Of a stretch of 64,000 nucleotides of DNA, positions 25,555 to 33,909 are shown piece after piece. Source of the DNA: Streptomyces antibioticus (GTDB taxonomy: Bacteria; Actinomycetota; Actinomycetes; Streptomycetales; Streptomycetaceae); the NCBI RefSeq assembly GCF_002019855.1, contig NZ_CM007717.1, forward strand, positions 4,550,657-4,614,656. Reading direction: 5' to 3'. The position numbers were made by a program, and so were the translations under genes. The notes below the pieces were generated by a model. It searched no databases. It saw only the letters and a program-made list of their open reading frames with translations, and had not been told where the DNA came from. Position 1 is the first letter of the stretch. The number at the start of each line of letters is the position of its first letter.

Positions 25555-27264
25555 ATGACCAGACCGCAACACCGCAAGGGAATCAAGCGCGGGGCGTTTG
25601 CCGCGGGGGCCGCGCTGACCGTCGTCGCCGCCGTCGCCGGGGCCGCCCCCGGCGCCGGTGCGGCGCCGGCCACGCCCGGCAAACCGGTGCTCAAGCTCGT
25701 GGCCGCGTCCGAGGCCGTGACCCTCGACCGCTGGGAGGGCGAGCCGGGGGTCTACCTCGACCTCGGCACCTACGTCACCGTCGACAAGGCTCCGCTGGAG
25801 TTCAAGGTGACGCGCACGTCGTACAAGGACCCCGTGGTCGCCCAGCAGATCCTGCGCGACGGCACACGGACCACGACGAAGACCCTGCCCGCCGGGACCG
25901 TCAAGGACTTCTCCGGGCTGCCCGGCTTCCTGGAGGTGTCCGTCAAGGATGCCTCCGGCGCCGAGGTGCGGAAGACCACCGGCACCTTCTGTCCGAACAA
26001 CGCCTCCGGCCGGCTCCGCCCGGACGCCCCGGCCACCTCGCGCTATCCGCAGAGCTGCCCCGGCAACCCCTTCACGCTCGGCTCCGTCTGGGGCGTCGAG
26101 AAGGGCTGGGCGGCCAACACCACCGCCGTCGACTACGACCACCCGGTCGATCTGCCGGCCGGCGAGTACACGGCCAAGGTGTCCGTGGCCAAGAAGTACC
26201 GCGACCTGTTCGGGATCCCCGACACCCGGCCCACCATCAAGGTGACGGTGCGGCAGGTCGGCGAGGGGGAGGGCGGCGGAGAGGGCCGCGCCGGTGCCGC
26301 TGGGCGTTCCGCCATGGCTCACGGCGGCACCCATGGCGGCACTCACGGCGGCACCCACGCCGGTGCTCACTCCCAAGGAGGCGGGCATCACTACGGCCCC
26401 CGCGGCGCCGACGCCCCCACCCCCGGTGCCCTCTCGCACGCGCTGGAGGACCGCGGGCTCGCCCACCACCTGGGCGACGGCCCCGGTCACACCGACGGCT
26501 CCCGGGTCTCGCCCGCGCTGAAGGCCGCCGCCGCGCGGCCCACCGGCCGGGCCTCCGTGCCGGCCGACGCCCCCAAGCCGGACCTGCGCTCGCTCCCGGC
26601 CTGGGACATCGCGGTCACCGACGGCGAGGACGGCGACGCCCCCGGCAAGGACTACCTCGCCTTCAGCGCCAACGTGTGGAACGCGGGCCCCGCACCCCTC
26701 GTCGTCGACGGCTTCCGCAAGCCGGGCGCCGGTCTGATGGACGCGTACCAGTACTTCTACGACGCCAAGGGCAAGCAGATCGGCTACACGCCCACCGGCA
26801 CCATGGAGTGGGACCCGCGCATCGGGCACGAGCACTGGCACTTCACGGACTTCGCCAGCTACCACCTGCTCGCCGCAGACAAGAAGGAGATCGTCAAGAG
26901 CGGCAAGGAGGCGTTCTGCCTGGCCAACACCGACGCGATCGACTACACGGTGAAGAACGCCAACTGGCACCCCTACAACACCGACCTGTCGACCGCCTGC
27001 GGCCAGCAGAACTCCATCTCGGTCCGTGAGGTCCTCGACGTAGGCTCCGGCGACACCTACACCCAGTACCGTCCCGGCCAGTCCTTCGACATCACCGACC
27101 TGCCGAACGGCACGTACTACATCGAGGTCGTCGCCAACCCGGCCAAGCGGCTGAAGGAGACGAACCTCAAGAACAACGTCTCGCTGCGCAAGGTCGTCCT
27201 CGGCGGCACCCCGGGCGCCCGCACCGTGAAGGTCCCGCCGTTCGACCTGATCAACGCCCCGTGA
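25555..27264 (+). CDS. Secreted lysyl oxidase-like protein
   Basis: A 569-residue exported protein. ATG 25555 is chosen because GAGGA precedes it by four bases and the signal peptide (RRGAFAAG..., hydrophobic to about residue 42) begins at once. The N-terminal half is beta-rich. A Gly/His linker has three GGTH units near residues 259-270. The C-terminal domain is lysyl oxidase type: DLRSLPAWDIAV, DPRIGHEHWHFTDFASY with the copper-binding HEHWH at residues 425-429, WHPYNTDLSTACGQQ and LPNGTYYIEV. Members bind copper and oxidise amines. Bacterial targets are unknown, and it could modify wall or secreted proteins. Confidence 0.88.
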   Translation: MTRPQHRKGIKRGAFAAGAALTVVAAVAGAAPGAGAAPATPGKPVLKLVAASEAVTLDRWEGEPGVYLDLGTYVTVDKAPLEFKVTRTSYKDPVVAQQILRDGTRTTTKTLPAGTVKDFSGLPGFLEVSVKDASGAEVRKTTGTFCPNNASGRLRPDAPATSRYPQSCPGNPFTLGSVWGVEKGWAANTTAVDYDHPVDLPAGEYTAKVSVAKKYRDLFGIPDTRPTIKVTVRQVGEGEGGGEGRAGAAGRSAMAHGGTHGGTHGGTHAGAHSQGGGHHYGPRGADAPTPGALSHALEDRGLAHHLGDGPGHTDGSRVSPALKAAAARPTGRASVPADAPKPDLRSLPAWDIAVTDGEDGDAPGKDYLAFSANVWNAGPAPLVVDGFRKPGAGLMDAYQYFYDAKGKQIGYTPTGTMEWDPRIGHEHWHFTDFASYHLLAADKKEIVKSGKEAFCLANTDAIDYTVKNANWHPYNTDLSTACGQQNSISVREVLDVGSGDTYTQYRPGQSFDITDLPNGTYYIEVVANPAKRLKETNLKNNVSLRKVVLGGTPGARTVKVPPFDLINAP

Positions 27265-27527
27265 CACACGGTGACACGCCCTGAGGGCACGCCTGCCGCC
27301 CCGGTCCCGCACCGCGCGGGGCCGGGACGGCGGGCACCCGCGGCCCCACGTGCCGAACACCACATTCGGGCAACCGTTCTGATGTTCCGTGAGTCTCCTG
27401 AGTCGTCCGATGCTCTCGGGACGTATGTCACGTCGCGTGTAAGGTTCCGACGTCCGGCGGTGACCGACGCCGACGATCCGAGCACGGTGTACGGGGTGAG
27501 ACGGCCGATGCGGAGGAGCGAACGCCG

Positions 27528-28964
27528 GTGAGCGGAACGAGAAGGCGGGGACACGCACCGTCGGGTCGCGGCGCGGCCCGGAGGACCGGCAACGGTGGTA
27601 CCGGCGGCACCGGACGCACCGGCGGCACGCGGCTGACCCGGCGCGGAAAGATCCTCGCCTGGGGCGCGGGAGTGACCGCCCTGGTCGTCCTGGGCATCGG
27701 CGGCGTCGGGGCCTGGATCTACCAGGACCTCAACGACAACATCAGCTCCGCCGACGTGGACGACAAGCTCGGCGGCGACCGGCCCGAGAACCTCAGCCCG
27801 GGCTCGAAGAACATCATGCTGGTCGGTTCCGACAGCCGGGACGGCGCCAACGCCAAGTACGGCAAGGACCTGACCACCATGCAGTCGGACACGCTGATGG
27901 TGCTGCACATCCCGGCGGACCGGAAGTGGGCCGCGGTGGTGTCGTTCCCGCGCGACTCCTATGTGGACATACCCGCCTGCCAGATGGGCGGCGGCAAGAC
28001 GTCCTCCCCGCACAAGGGGAAGATCAACGAGGCGTTCGCGATAGGCGGCATAAGCGGCGAGGTCGCCGAGGCGGCCGCGTGCAGCATCAAGACCGTCGAG
28101 GCCCACACCGGACTGCGCATCGACCACTTCATGTCGATCGACTTCTCCGGCTTCAAGGGCATGGTCGACGCGCTGGACGGCATCGAGGTCTGCCCCGAGC
28201 AGCCCATCAAGTCGGACAAGGCCAAGCTGAACATGAAGGCCGGCTGCCAGACCGTCGACGGCGAGACCGCCCTCGGCTACGTCCGGGTCCGCTACGGCGT
28301 CGGCGACAACTCCGACATCGGCCGCATCGGCCGCCAGCAGGAGTTCATGGACGCCCTCGCCGGGAAGGCGCAGAAGAAGCTCACCAGCCCCGACGCGCTG
28401 TACGGCTTCATGCAGGCCGCGACCAAGTCCCTCACCGCCGACCCCGACCTGGCCGGCATCAAGCAGCTCTACGGCCTGGCCGACGAGCTGAAGGGCATCC
28501 CGAGCGACCGGCTGTCCTTCCTCACCGTGCCCAACTACCCGCGCGAGGCCGACGTACCGACCGACAAGGCCAACGTCGTCTGGCAGTACCCGCAGGCCAC
28601 CGACCTGTTCACCGCGCTGGCCCGGGACAAGGAGACGACCAAGGCGGAGCTGAAGGCGGACGTCGAGGACCTGCTGTACGCCTCCCAGGTGAAGGTCCAG
28701 GTCCTCAACGGCACCGGCATCGGCGGCCGCGCCGCCGCCGTCGCGGACAAGCTGCGGCTGGCCGGCTACACCGTCGCCGGCACGGGCAACGCGCCCGCCT
28801 CCGTGTCGAAGACGACCGTCACCGCCCCGCCCGGCCTGGAGCGGCAGGCCGCGGCCATCGCCTCCCGGCTGCCCGGCGTCAAGGCCACCACGGATCCCGC
28901 GGCCGCCGCCGGGGTCGTCACCCTCACCGTGGGGCCCGAGCTGAAGACCGGTGACGTGGCCTGA
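27528..28964 (+). CDS. LytR-CpsA-Psr (LCP) family wall-polymer ligase with LytR_C domain
   Basis: A 478-residue membrane-anchored protein. Residues about 1-38 are basic and Gly-rich, one transmembrane helix follows near 43-65, then the LCP domain: IMLVGSDSRDG and SFPRDSYVDIP give the conserved Arg residues that bind the lipid pyrophosphate, and a later RIGRQQEFM segment completes the site. The C-terminal LytR_C domain begins near residue 375 (VKVQVLNGTGIGGRAAAVA). LCP enzymes link anionic glycopolymers to peptidoglycan. GTG start; GGAGG lies about 12 nt upstream. Confidence 0.93.
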   Translation: MSGTRRRGHAPSGRGAARRTGNGGTGGTGRTGGTRLTRRGKILAWGAGVTALVVLGIGGVGAWIYQDLNDNISSADVDDKLGGDRPENLSPGSKNIMLVGSDSRDGANAKYGKDLTTMQSDTLMVLHIPADRKWAAVVSFPRDSYVDIPACQMGGGKTSSPHKGKINEAFAIGGISGEVAEAAACSIKTVEAHTGLRIDHFMSIDFSGFKGMVDALDGIEVCPEQPIKSDKAKLNMKAGCQTVDGETALGYVRVRYGVGDNSDIGRIGRQQEFMDALAGKAQKKLTSPDALYGFMQAATKSLTADPDLAGIKQLYGLADELKGIPSDRLSFLTVPNYPREADVPTDKANVVWQYPQATDLFTALARDKETTKAELKADVEDLLYASQVKVQVLNGTGIGGRAAAVADKLRLAGYTVAGTGNAPASVSKTTVTAPPGLERQAAAIASRLPGVKATTDPAAAAGVVTLTVGPELKTGDVA

Positions 28965-28979
28965 CGTGCGAGGCGGGGC

Positions 28980-29009
28980 TTGCGCCGAGATCCCGGTCGT
29001 ACTTATGAT
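28980..29009 (+). promoter_or_regulatory. Sigma70-like promoter upstream of the tRNA-Gly-like gene
   Basis: TTGCGC (28980-28985) and TATGAT (29004-29009) are separated by 18 bp, a good match to the HrdB-type consensus. Transcription would start about 45 nt before the tRNA-like gene at 29061. The LCP stop codon is at 28962-28964, so the unit is probably transcribed on its own. Confidence 0.6.
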
Positions 29010-29060
29010 CAATCTCGTTGAGCCGGTCACCGGGACACAGAGAAACGGTGAACGCCCTCT

Positions 29061-29129
29061 GCGTTGGTGGTCCAAGTAAGACGCCCCGCTTCCTGCGGGG
29101 AAATGCAGGTGCAAGCCCTGCCCGGCGCT
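29061..29129 (+). tRNA. Noncanonical tRNA-Gly(UCC)-like gene
   Basis: The 69-nt segment folds as a full cloverleaf. Acceptor GCGTTGG (29061-29067) pairs with CCGGCGC (29122-29128) with two G-U pairs. The D arm is three pairs (GTC/GAC) with a 7-nt loop CAAGTAA that lacks the GG pair. The anticodon arm is CCCCG/CGGGG with loop CTTCCTG, giving anticodon TCC. Variable loop AAAT. The T arm is GCAGG/CCTGC with loop TGCAAGC, so position 55 is G instead of U. G1-C72, C2-G71, anticodon CC and U73 match glycine identity. CCA is not encoded (CCG). The missing GG18-19 and G55 resemble the non-translational tRNA-Gly of staphylococci used in cell-wall bridge synthesis. It has its own promoter and terminator. 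Confidence 0.72.
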
Positions 29130-29135
29130 CCGGAA

Positions 29136-29176
29136 GAACGAGTCCCATCCCGTGTCAGGCGGGGTGGGACTCGTTC
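29136..29176 (+). terminator. Strong hairpin terminator after the tRNA-Gly-like gene
   Basis: GAACGAGTCCCATCCCG (29136-29152) pairs with CGGGGTGGGACTCGTTC (29160-29176) around a 7-nt loop: 17 bp with one G-U pair. It follows the tRNA-like 3' end by six bases, so it would set the end of the transcript. Confidence 0.85.
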
Positions 29177-29216
29177 GTTGTGCGCGACTGTCAGTGGTGG
29201 GCCGTACGGTCGGGAC

Positions 29217-29912
29217 ATGATCGACGGGACACGGACATGGACGGACGTCCGGCGACGCGTGACGGAGCTGGGCGCGCGGCCGGCGAGCGGTGAGGTCTTC
29301 GGGGCGCACGGCCACGGGTGGGAGCTGGCCGACCCGCTCACCGAGGCACAGCTCACCGACCTGGAGACGCAGCTCGGGGTACGGCTGCCGGAGGAGTACC
29401 GCTCCTTCCTGCGGGAGGTCGGAGCGGGCGGCGTGGGCCCGGCGTACGGGCTCTTCCCGGTCCGGCGGGTGGACGGCCGCTGGCGCTGGGAGGGCGACGG
29501 CGCGGACCTCGCCGACCTCACCCTGCTGTCCCACCCGTTCCCCGAACACGGCCCGGACCCGGAGACGGTGGCCGCGCTCCTCGCCGAACGCCCCGACGAG
29601 GAGGAGTACGCGGACAGGGACGACCTCGACGCCTTCGACGACGCCTACGAGGCGTGGGAGGAACGCTGGTACGAGGGCCCGCTGTTCGCCCCCGAGCGCA
29701 CGGCCGGGGCGATACCGATCTGCCACCTCGGCTGCGCCCAGCGCGAATGGCTCGTCGTCACCGGCGTCCACCGAGGCACCGTCTGGTCCGACCCCCGGGC
29801 CGACGACCTGGACCTCGAACCCCTCCACACGACCTTCGCCGACTGGTACCTGGACTGGCTGGAGAAGGCCGAGACGGAGACGGGGGAGTCCGCCGCGTCC
29901 ACCCGGCGCTGA
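29217..29912 (+). CDS. SMI1/KNR4-family protein
   Basis: A 231-residue protein. LTEAQLTDLETQLGVRLPEEYRSFLREVGAGG near residues 40-70 is the SMI1/KNR4 signature of helix, hydrophobic turn, LP-x-x-Y-x-x-F-L and glycine-rich loop, followed by YGLFPVRRV. The C-terminal third has acidic helices and the GAIPICHLGC strand. SMI1/KNR4 proteins are often immunity proteins against polymorphic toxins, but many are stand-alone; no toxin gene lies here. Start ATG 29217 lies 40 bp downstream of the tRNA-like gene's terminator. Confidence 0.85.
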   Translation: MIDGTRTWTDVRRRVTELGARPASGEVFGAHGHGWELADPLTEAQLTDLETQLGVRLPEEYRSFLREVGAGGVGPAYGLFPVRRVDGRWRWEGDGADLADLTLLSHPFPEHGPDPETVAALLAERPDEEEYADRDDLDAFDDAYEAWEERWYEGPLFAPERTAGAIPICHLGCAQREWLVVTGVHRGTVWSDPRADDLDLEPLHTTFADWYLDWLEKAETETGESAASTRR

Positions 29913-29916
29913 TCGG

Positions 29917-31092
29917 TCAGCGGGGGTGGCCGAGGGCCTCCTCGATCAGTTCGACCGCCGCCGACGCCCCTCCCGCACAGGCGAGTTCGGACCGCAGGGC
30001 CGAGATTCCCGCCCGGATCCGCGGATCGGACGTCACCCGCCGTACCGCGTCACGCAGCGCCGCCGGGGTCGCCTCCTCGCGCGGGAGGTGCACGCCGAGC
30101 CGTAGGTCCTCAATCTGCCGGGCGTTGACCCGCTGCTCGGCCATCTGCGGAACCGCCACCATCGGGACGCCGTGGTGGACGGCCTCCATCGTGCCGCCCA
30201 TCCCCGCGTGCGTGACGAACGCGTCCGCGTGGCCGAGGACGGCGAGCTGCGGCACCTGCTCGTGCACCTCGAAGTTAGCGGGGAGCGGGCCGAGTTGGGA
30301 CACGGGAACCCCCTGGCCCACCGCCATCACCACATGGTGGTCGCCGTCCGCGAACGCCTCCACGCACGCCCGGTAGAAGTCCGGCCGCCGGGTGAACTGT
30401 GAGCCCAGGGAGATCAGCAGCACCGGCGCGCCCGGGTACGGCGGCTGCCAGGACCCCTGGTACGAACGGTCGTCCAGAGCCGGACCGACGTAGGCGACCC
30501 GCCGCGCCCGCACCGTCTCCGGGCGGCGCTGGAAGGCCCGGGGCAGCGTGGCGACCGCGTACGGCGGGGCCTCGGTCCGCCGGATGAGGGCGCTGTCCAG
30601 ACCGCGTTCCGTGAAGGCGGCCGCGAGGGCGGAGTAGCCGGGCAGGGCGGTCAGGTCCGGGGTGCCGTCGAAGAGTTCCGGGATGATGCCGTCGTAGTTG
30701 AGGTGGGTGGGGGAGAAGAGGACCGCCGGGATGTCCCACTGCGCGCCGAGGACGAGGCCCGCGAAACCGTAGACGTCGTGGACGATCAGGTCGGGCCGGT
30801 CGCCGGCCCAGGCACGGGTGAGCGCCGGGAGGGAGCCCAGGGAGACATGGACGGCCAGGGCCAGGCCCTCGGACAGCCGCTCCGGAGGCTCCGAGCCGTC
30901 GCCCCGGTCCACCGGGTACAGCACCGGCTCCGCGCCCGCCGCCTTCACCGGGTGCACGAAGTCCTCGGTGATCGCGTAGGTGACCCGGTGGCCCCGCCGT
31001 ACGAGCGCCTCGACCACGCCCAGGGTCGGGTTGACGTGCCCCTGCATCGGCAGGTTGACGAAGGCGATGTGAGAGGGACTCGTGCCAGACAC
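29917..31092 (-). CDS. OleD-like macrolide-family glycosyltransferase (GT1)
   Basis: A 391-residue GT-B enzyme. The N-terminal domain starts HIAFVNLPMQGHVNPTLGVVEALVRRGHRV, the typical acceptor-side motif with a catalytic His. The C-terminal domain has the nucleotide-sugar motif: VPQLAVLGHADAFVTHAGMGGTMEAVHHGVPMVAVPQMAEQ. This is closest to the MGT/OleD group, which glycosylates macrolides and other acceptors for resistance or tailoring using UDP-sugars. No macrolide cluster is present. GTG 31092 has no strong ribosome binding site. Confidence 0.9.
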   Translation of the reverse strand: MSGTSPSHIAFVNLPMQGHVNPTLGVVEALVRRGHRVTYAITEDFVHPVKAAGAEPVLYPVDRGDGSEPPERLSEGLALAVHVSLGSLPALTRAWAGDRPDLIVHDVYGFAGLVLGAQWDIPAVLFSPTHLNYDGIIPELFDGTPDLTALPGYSALAAAFTERGLDSALIRRTEAPPYAVATLPRAFQRRPETVRARRVAYVGPALDDRSYQGSWQPPYPGAPVLLISLGSQFTRRPDFYRACVEAFADGDHHVVMAVGQGVPVSQLGPLPANFEVHEQVPQLAVLGHADAFVTHAGMGGTMEAVHHGVPMVAVPQMAEQRVNARQIEDLRLGVHLPREEATPAALRDAVRRVTSDPRIRAGISALRSELACAGGASAAVELIEEALGHPR

Positions 31093-31294
31093 GTTGCGAG
31101 GGTCCTGTCCTGTGCGGGGTACGGCGTGCGGGTGCGGTGCGCGGCTCTGCTCAACGACCCGTCGGACCCGTCCGTGACCCTCCCGCGCCGAAACGTCACT
31201 CCATCAGGGAGCACGGGCCCCCGCCGCGTTGACAGCGTGACCGGCGGCCCCGTACGGCAGTTGAGGTGTCCGGACCTCACGACAGGAGCCGCCC

Positions 31295-32578
31295 ATGCCC
31301 GGAGCCGGAGCACGCCTGCCCTTCATGGAGGAGGGCATGGCCCGTTGGCCGTTCGGCCCGCCCAACGCCGGGGTCGCCCTGGACTTCACGGGCACCCCGC
31401 CCACCCCCGCCGAACTGCGGAACCTGGTCGCCGAGCGATGGGCCGGCGTGCCCCGGCTGGGGCAGACGCTGGTCCGCGACCGGCGCGGCGCCCGCCGGCA
31501 CCGCTGGCTCCCGGCGGACGCCCACGGCCACCGCGCTGATCCTTCCGAGCACCTCCGCCACGACGACGTCACGCTCCCCGACGCCGTCGGCACCTGGTTC
31601 CACACCCCCTTCCCCGACGGCCGCCCGGCCTGGGACCTCCACCTCCTGCGCGGCACCGCGGACGGCGACTTCACCCTGCTGTTCCGGATGCACCACAGCC
31701 TCTGCGACGGCCGCTCCGTCACCACCCTCCTGCGCGCCCTCCTCGACGGCGCCCCGCCCGTGGACGTCCCGGCGTCCCTCGCGGAGCCAGGACCGCTGCG
31801 GCGCACGCCCGTCGGCGGTCCCGGCGTGTTCACCGTCGGACTGCCGGTGCCCCTCCCCGCCAAGGGCGACCGCGCACCCGCGTACACGGTTGTCCGCCTC
31901 CCGCCCGACGAGGTCCGGGCCGCACGGCTCGCGCACAGCGCCGACGGGCACCGCGGCGCCACGACCAACGAGGTGTTCCTCGCCGCCGTCTCGGGCGTCC
32001 TGCGGTCCTGCCTCCTCAGGGGCCCAGGCGCCGACCCGGACGGCGCCTCCCGTCAGGTCTGGCTCTCCGTCCCCGTCGACCAACGCCCGCCGGACAACGG
32101 CGACTTCCTCGGCAACGCCTTCACGAACGTCCGCGTCCCGGCGCCCGTCTCCCTCCCCGACCCGGCCGCGCGGCTCGCCGCCTGCGCCGGACTGCTCACC
32201 ACCACGATCCGACGCCGTAGCGCGGTGGAACGGCTCGTCGAGGGCCTCGTCACGGCCCTCCCCGGCACCACCGCGGCGCTGGCCCGCGACCGCCTCTTCG
32301 CCCCCGACTACGCTCCCGCCGCCTGTAGTTACGTCCATCTGCGCGAGGGCGGCCGCACCCTCGCCGGACGCCGGCTGCGCGCGGTGAACCTCGTGCCGAT
32401 GATCCCGCCGGCCGACACGGTCACCTTCGCGCTGGGCGGCTGCGCCCGCGGCCACACCCTCAGCGTGACGACCAACTCCGGTGCCGAGGACGCCGAGTTG
32501 CTGGCGGAGGAGTTCCTGCACGAGCTGCGCTCGCTCGGACGGTCCGGCAGCGGCGGGTGCTACGTTCCCGGTCCATGA
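31295..32578 (+). CDS. WS/DGAT-like acyltransferase family protein
   Basis: A 427-residue protein of the wax ester synthase/diacylglycerol acyltransferase superfamily. The catalytic motif HHSLCDG (HHxxxDG) is at residues 133-139. The C-terminal half has WLSVPVDQRPPDNGDFLGNAF, the family's second conserved segment, and TVTFALGGCARGHTLSVTTN near the end. Family members esterify acyl-CoA to alcohols or diacylglycerol. It is related to condensation domains, so another acyl acceptor is possible. Translation of the downstream cupin gene overlaps its stop (ATGA). Confidence 0.75.
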   Translation: MPGAGARLPFMEEGMARWPFGPPNAGVALDFTGTPPTPAELRNLVAERWAGVPRLGQTLVRDRRGARRHRWLPADAHGHRADPSEHLRHDDVTLPDAVGTWFHTPFPDGRPAWDLHLLRGTADGDFTLLFRMHHSLCDGRSVTTLLRALLDGAPPVDVPASLAEPGPLRRTPVGGPGVFTVGLPVPLPAKGDRAPAYTVVRLPPDEVRAARLAHSADGHRGATTNEVFLAAVSGVLRSCLLRGPGADPDGASRQVWLSVPVDQRPPDNGDFLGNAFTNVRVPAPVSLPDPAARLAACAGLLTTTIRRRSAVERLVEGLVTALPGTTAALARDRLFAPDYAPAACSYVHLREGGRTLAGRRLRAVNLVPMIPPADTVTFALGGCARGHTLSVTTNSGAEDAELLAEEFLHELRSLGRSGSGGCYVPGP

Positions 32579-32949
32579 ACGACAACGACGACACGGTGTA
32601 CGTCGGCAACGCGGGCAAGGACGCCGCCCTGGACCGGGGTTGGCTCCTCGGCCACTTCAAGGACCCCGCCGATCCCCGGCACAGCGAGGACGTCGAGATC
32701 AAGTGGGGCGTCCACCCGCGCGGCGACGAGCGCGCCCACTGGGTGACCGGCGAGGAACGCACCGCCCTGCTGGTCCTCGTCAGCGGCCGCTTCCGCGTCG
32801 AACTCCCGGGCCGCACCGTCCTCCTCGCCGAACAGGGCGACTACGTGGTCTGGGGCCGGGGCGTCGGCCACTCCTGGTACGCGGAGGAGGAGTCGGTCGT
32901 CCTGACCGTGCGCTGGCCGTCGCTCCCCGGATACGCCACGAGCCCCTGA
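32575..32949 (+). CDS. Cupin-domain protein
   Basis: A 124-residue single-domain cupin. Motif 1 is HPRGDERAHWVTGEERTALLVLVSGRFRVELPG and motif 2 is EQGDYVVWGRGVGHSWYAEE, where His and Glu could bind a metal. It starts at ATG overlapping the acyltransferase stop by 4 bp. Function unknown; the overlap suggests a shared pathway with the acyltransferase. Confidence 0.8.
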   Translation: MNDNDDTVYVGNAGKDAALDRGWLLGHFKDPADPRHSEDVEIKWGVHPRGDERAHWVTGEERTALLVLVSGRFRVELPGRTVLLAEQGDYVVWGRGVGHSWYAEEESVVLTVRWPSLPGYATSP

Positions 32950-32965
32950 ACCGAACGCCGAGGCG

Positions 32966-33742
32966 TCACCCCCCGGCCGCCCGCAGCCGCGCGATCCTCC
33001 CCCGCACCCGCCGCACACCCGCCAGCACGGCCCGCAGCGGGTCCTCCTGCGGACAGCCGGCCCGGATCTGCCGCCAGGCGGGCCGCGGGCACGGCCCCTG
33101 CGGGTACTCCTTGAGGAACTTCCGGTACGGCACCTCGCGCGGCACCGGACCCAGCTCCATCCAGTGGTCCTTCCCGGAGCGCACGTCCCAGCCGTCGTTG
33201 GGCAGCCGGACGAACCCGGCCCGCCCGTCCTTGTTCTGCGAGGTGATCTGGAGGACCCGGGCGTGCGCCGGGCCGCGTCCGACGACCACGCAGTAGTGCT
33301 GCGCCTCCTCGTCACGCTCCCGGAACGGCACCAGCGCCAGCCACACCTCACCGGGCTGCGGCCGGCCGCGCTCCCAGCGCCGCAGCAGCCGCCGGAAGGC
33401 GAACGCGGTCGCCCCCGCCGCCAGGCTCTCGGCGGCCGCCAGCAGATTCCAGTACTCCGTGCCGAACTGCTGCCGCACCGCCAGCGCCGCCGCGACGCAC
33501 AGCCCGAGGAGCAGCACCGCCCGCCCGGCCGCCGCCCACAGCATCCCCGGCCTGCGACGGCCCGACGTCCACACGACCACCAGCGCCGCCAGCAGCGAAC
33601 CCAGGGTCAGCAGCGCGGTCTCGCCGATGCCCAGTTCCTGGGGCGGGGTCTGCGCCGCCAGTAGATCGTGCATCCAGACCGGGAGGACGAGGAACTCGCC
33701 GACGACGACGAGGAACAGCACGACACCCAGACAGCCGAGCAC
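32966..33742 (-). CDS. Membrane protein with C-terminal PemK/MazF-like domain
   Basis: A 258-residue protein. The N-terminal half has four hydrophobic segments (residues about 1-25, 43-62, 70-88 and 95-115). The C-terminal half begins PGEVWLALVPFRERDEEAQHYCVVVGR and continues ARVLQITSQNKD, a pattern like the PemK/MazF beta-barrel (PGDVW, VVV, RVLQIT). It is unlike stand-alone toxins because it is tethered to membrane and no antitoxin gene adjoins. Whether it keeps RNase activity is unknown. The PemK-like assignment is from pattern only. Confidence 0.55.
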   Translation of the reverse strand: MLGCLGVVLFLVVVGEFLVLPVWMHDLLAAQTPPQELGIGETALLTLGSLLAALVVVWTSGRRRPGMLWAAAGRAVLLLGLCVAAALAVRQQFGTEYWNLLAAAESLAAGATAFAFRRLLRRWERGRPQPGEVWLALVPFRERDEEAQHYCVVVGRGPAHARVLQITSQNKDGRAGFVRLPNDGWDVRSGKDHWMELGPVPREVPYRKFLKEYPQGPCPRPAWRQIRAGCPQEDPLRAVLAGVRRVRGRIARLRAAGG

Positions 33743-33909
33743 GGCCGACCCTCCTGAACTGCGCGATCACAGACGGACGTTGACGCGCGGTCGCGGCGCC
33801 CTCCCGGACCGTACCGGCGGGCGGGGAGCGCCCACGTCGGTAGAACTACGTAACCGCTTACGGGGTTCCGGTCGGCAGGTCAGGGGGCCCGATACGGCAG
33901 GCTGGGGCC

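Noticed and set aside
29917..32949. A macrolide or polyketide biosynthetic cluster
   Set aside because: Only a glycosyltransferase, an acyltransferase-like gene and a cupin are present; no synthase, carrier or tailoring set occurs.
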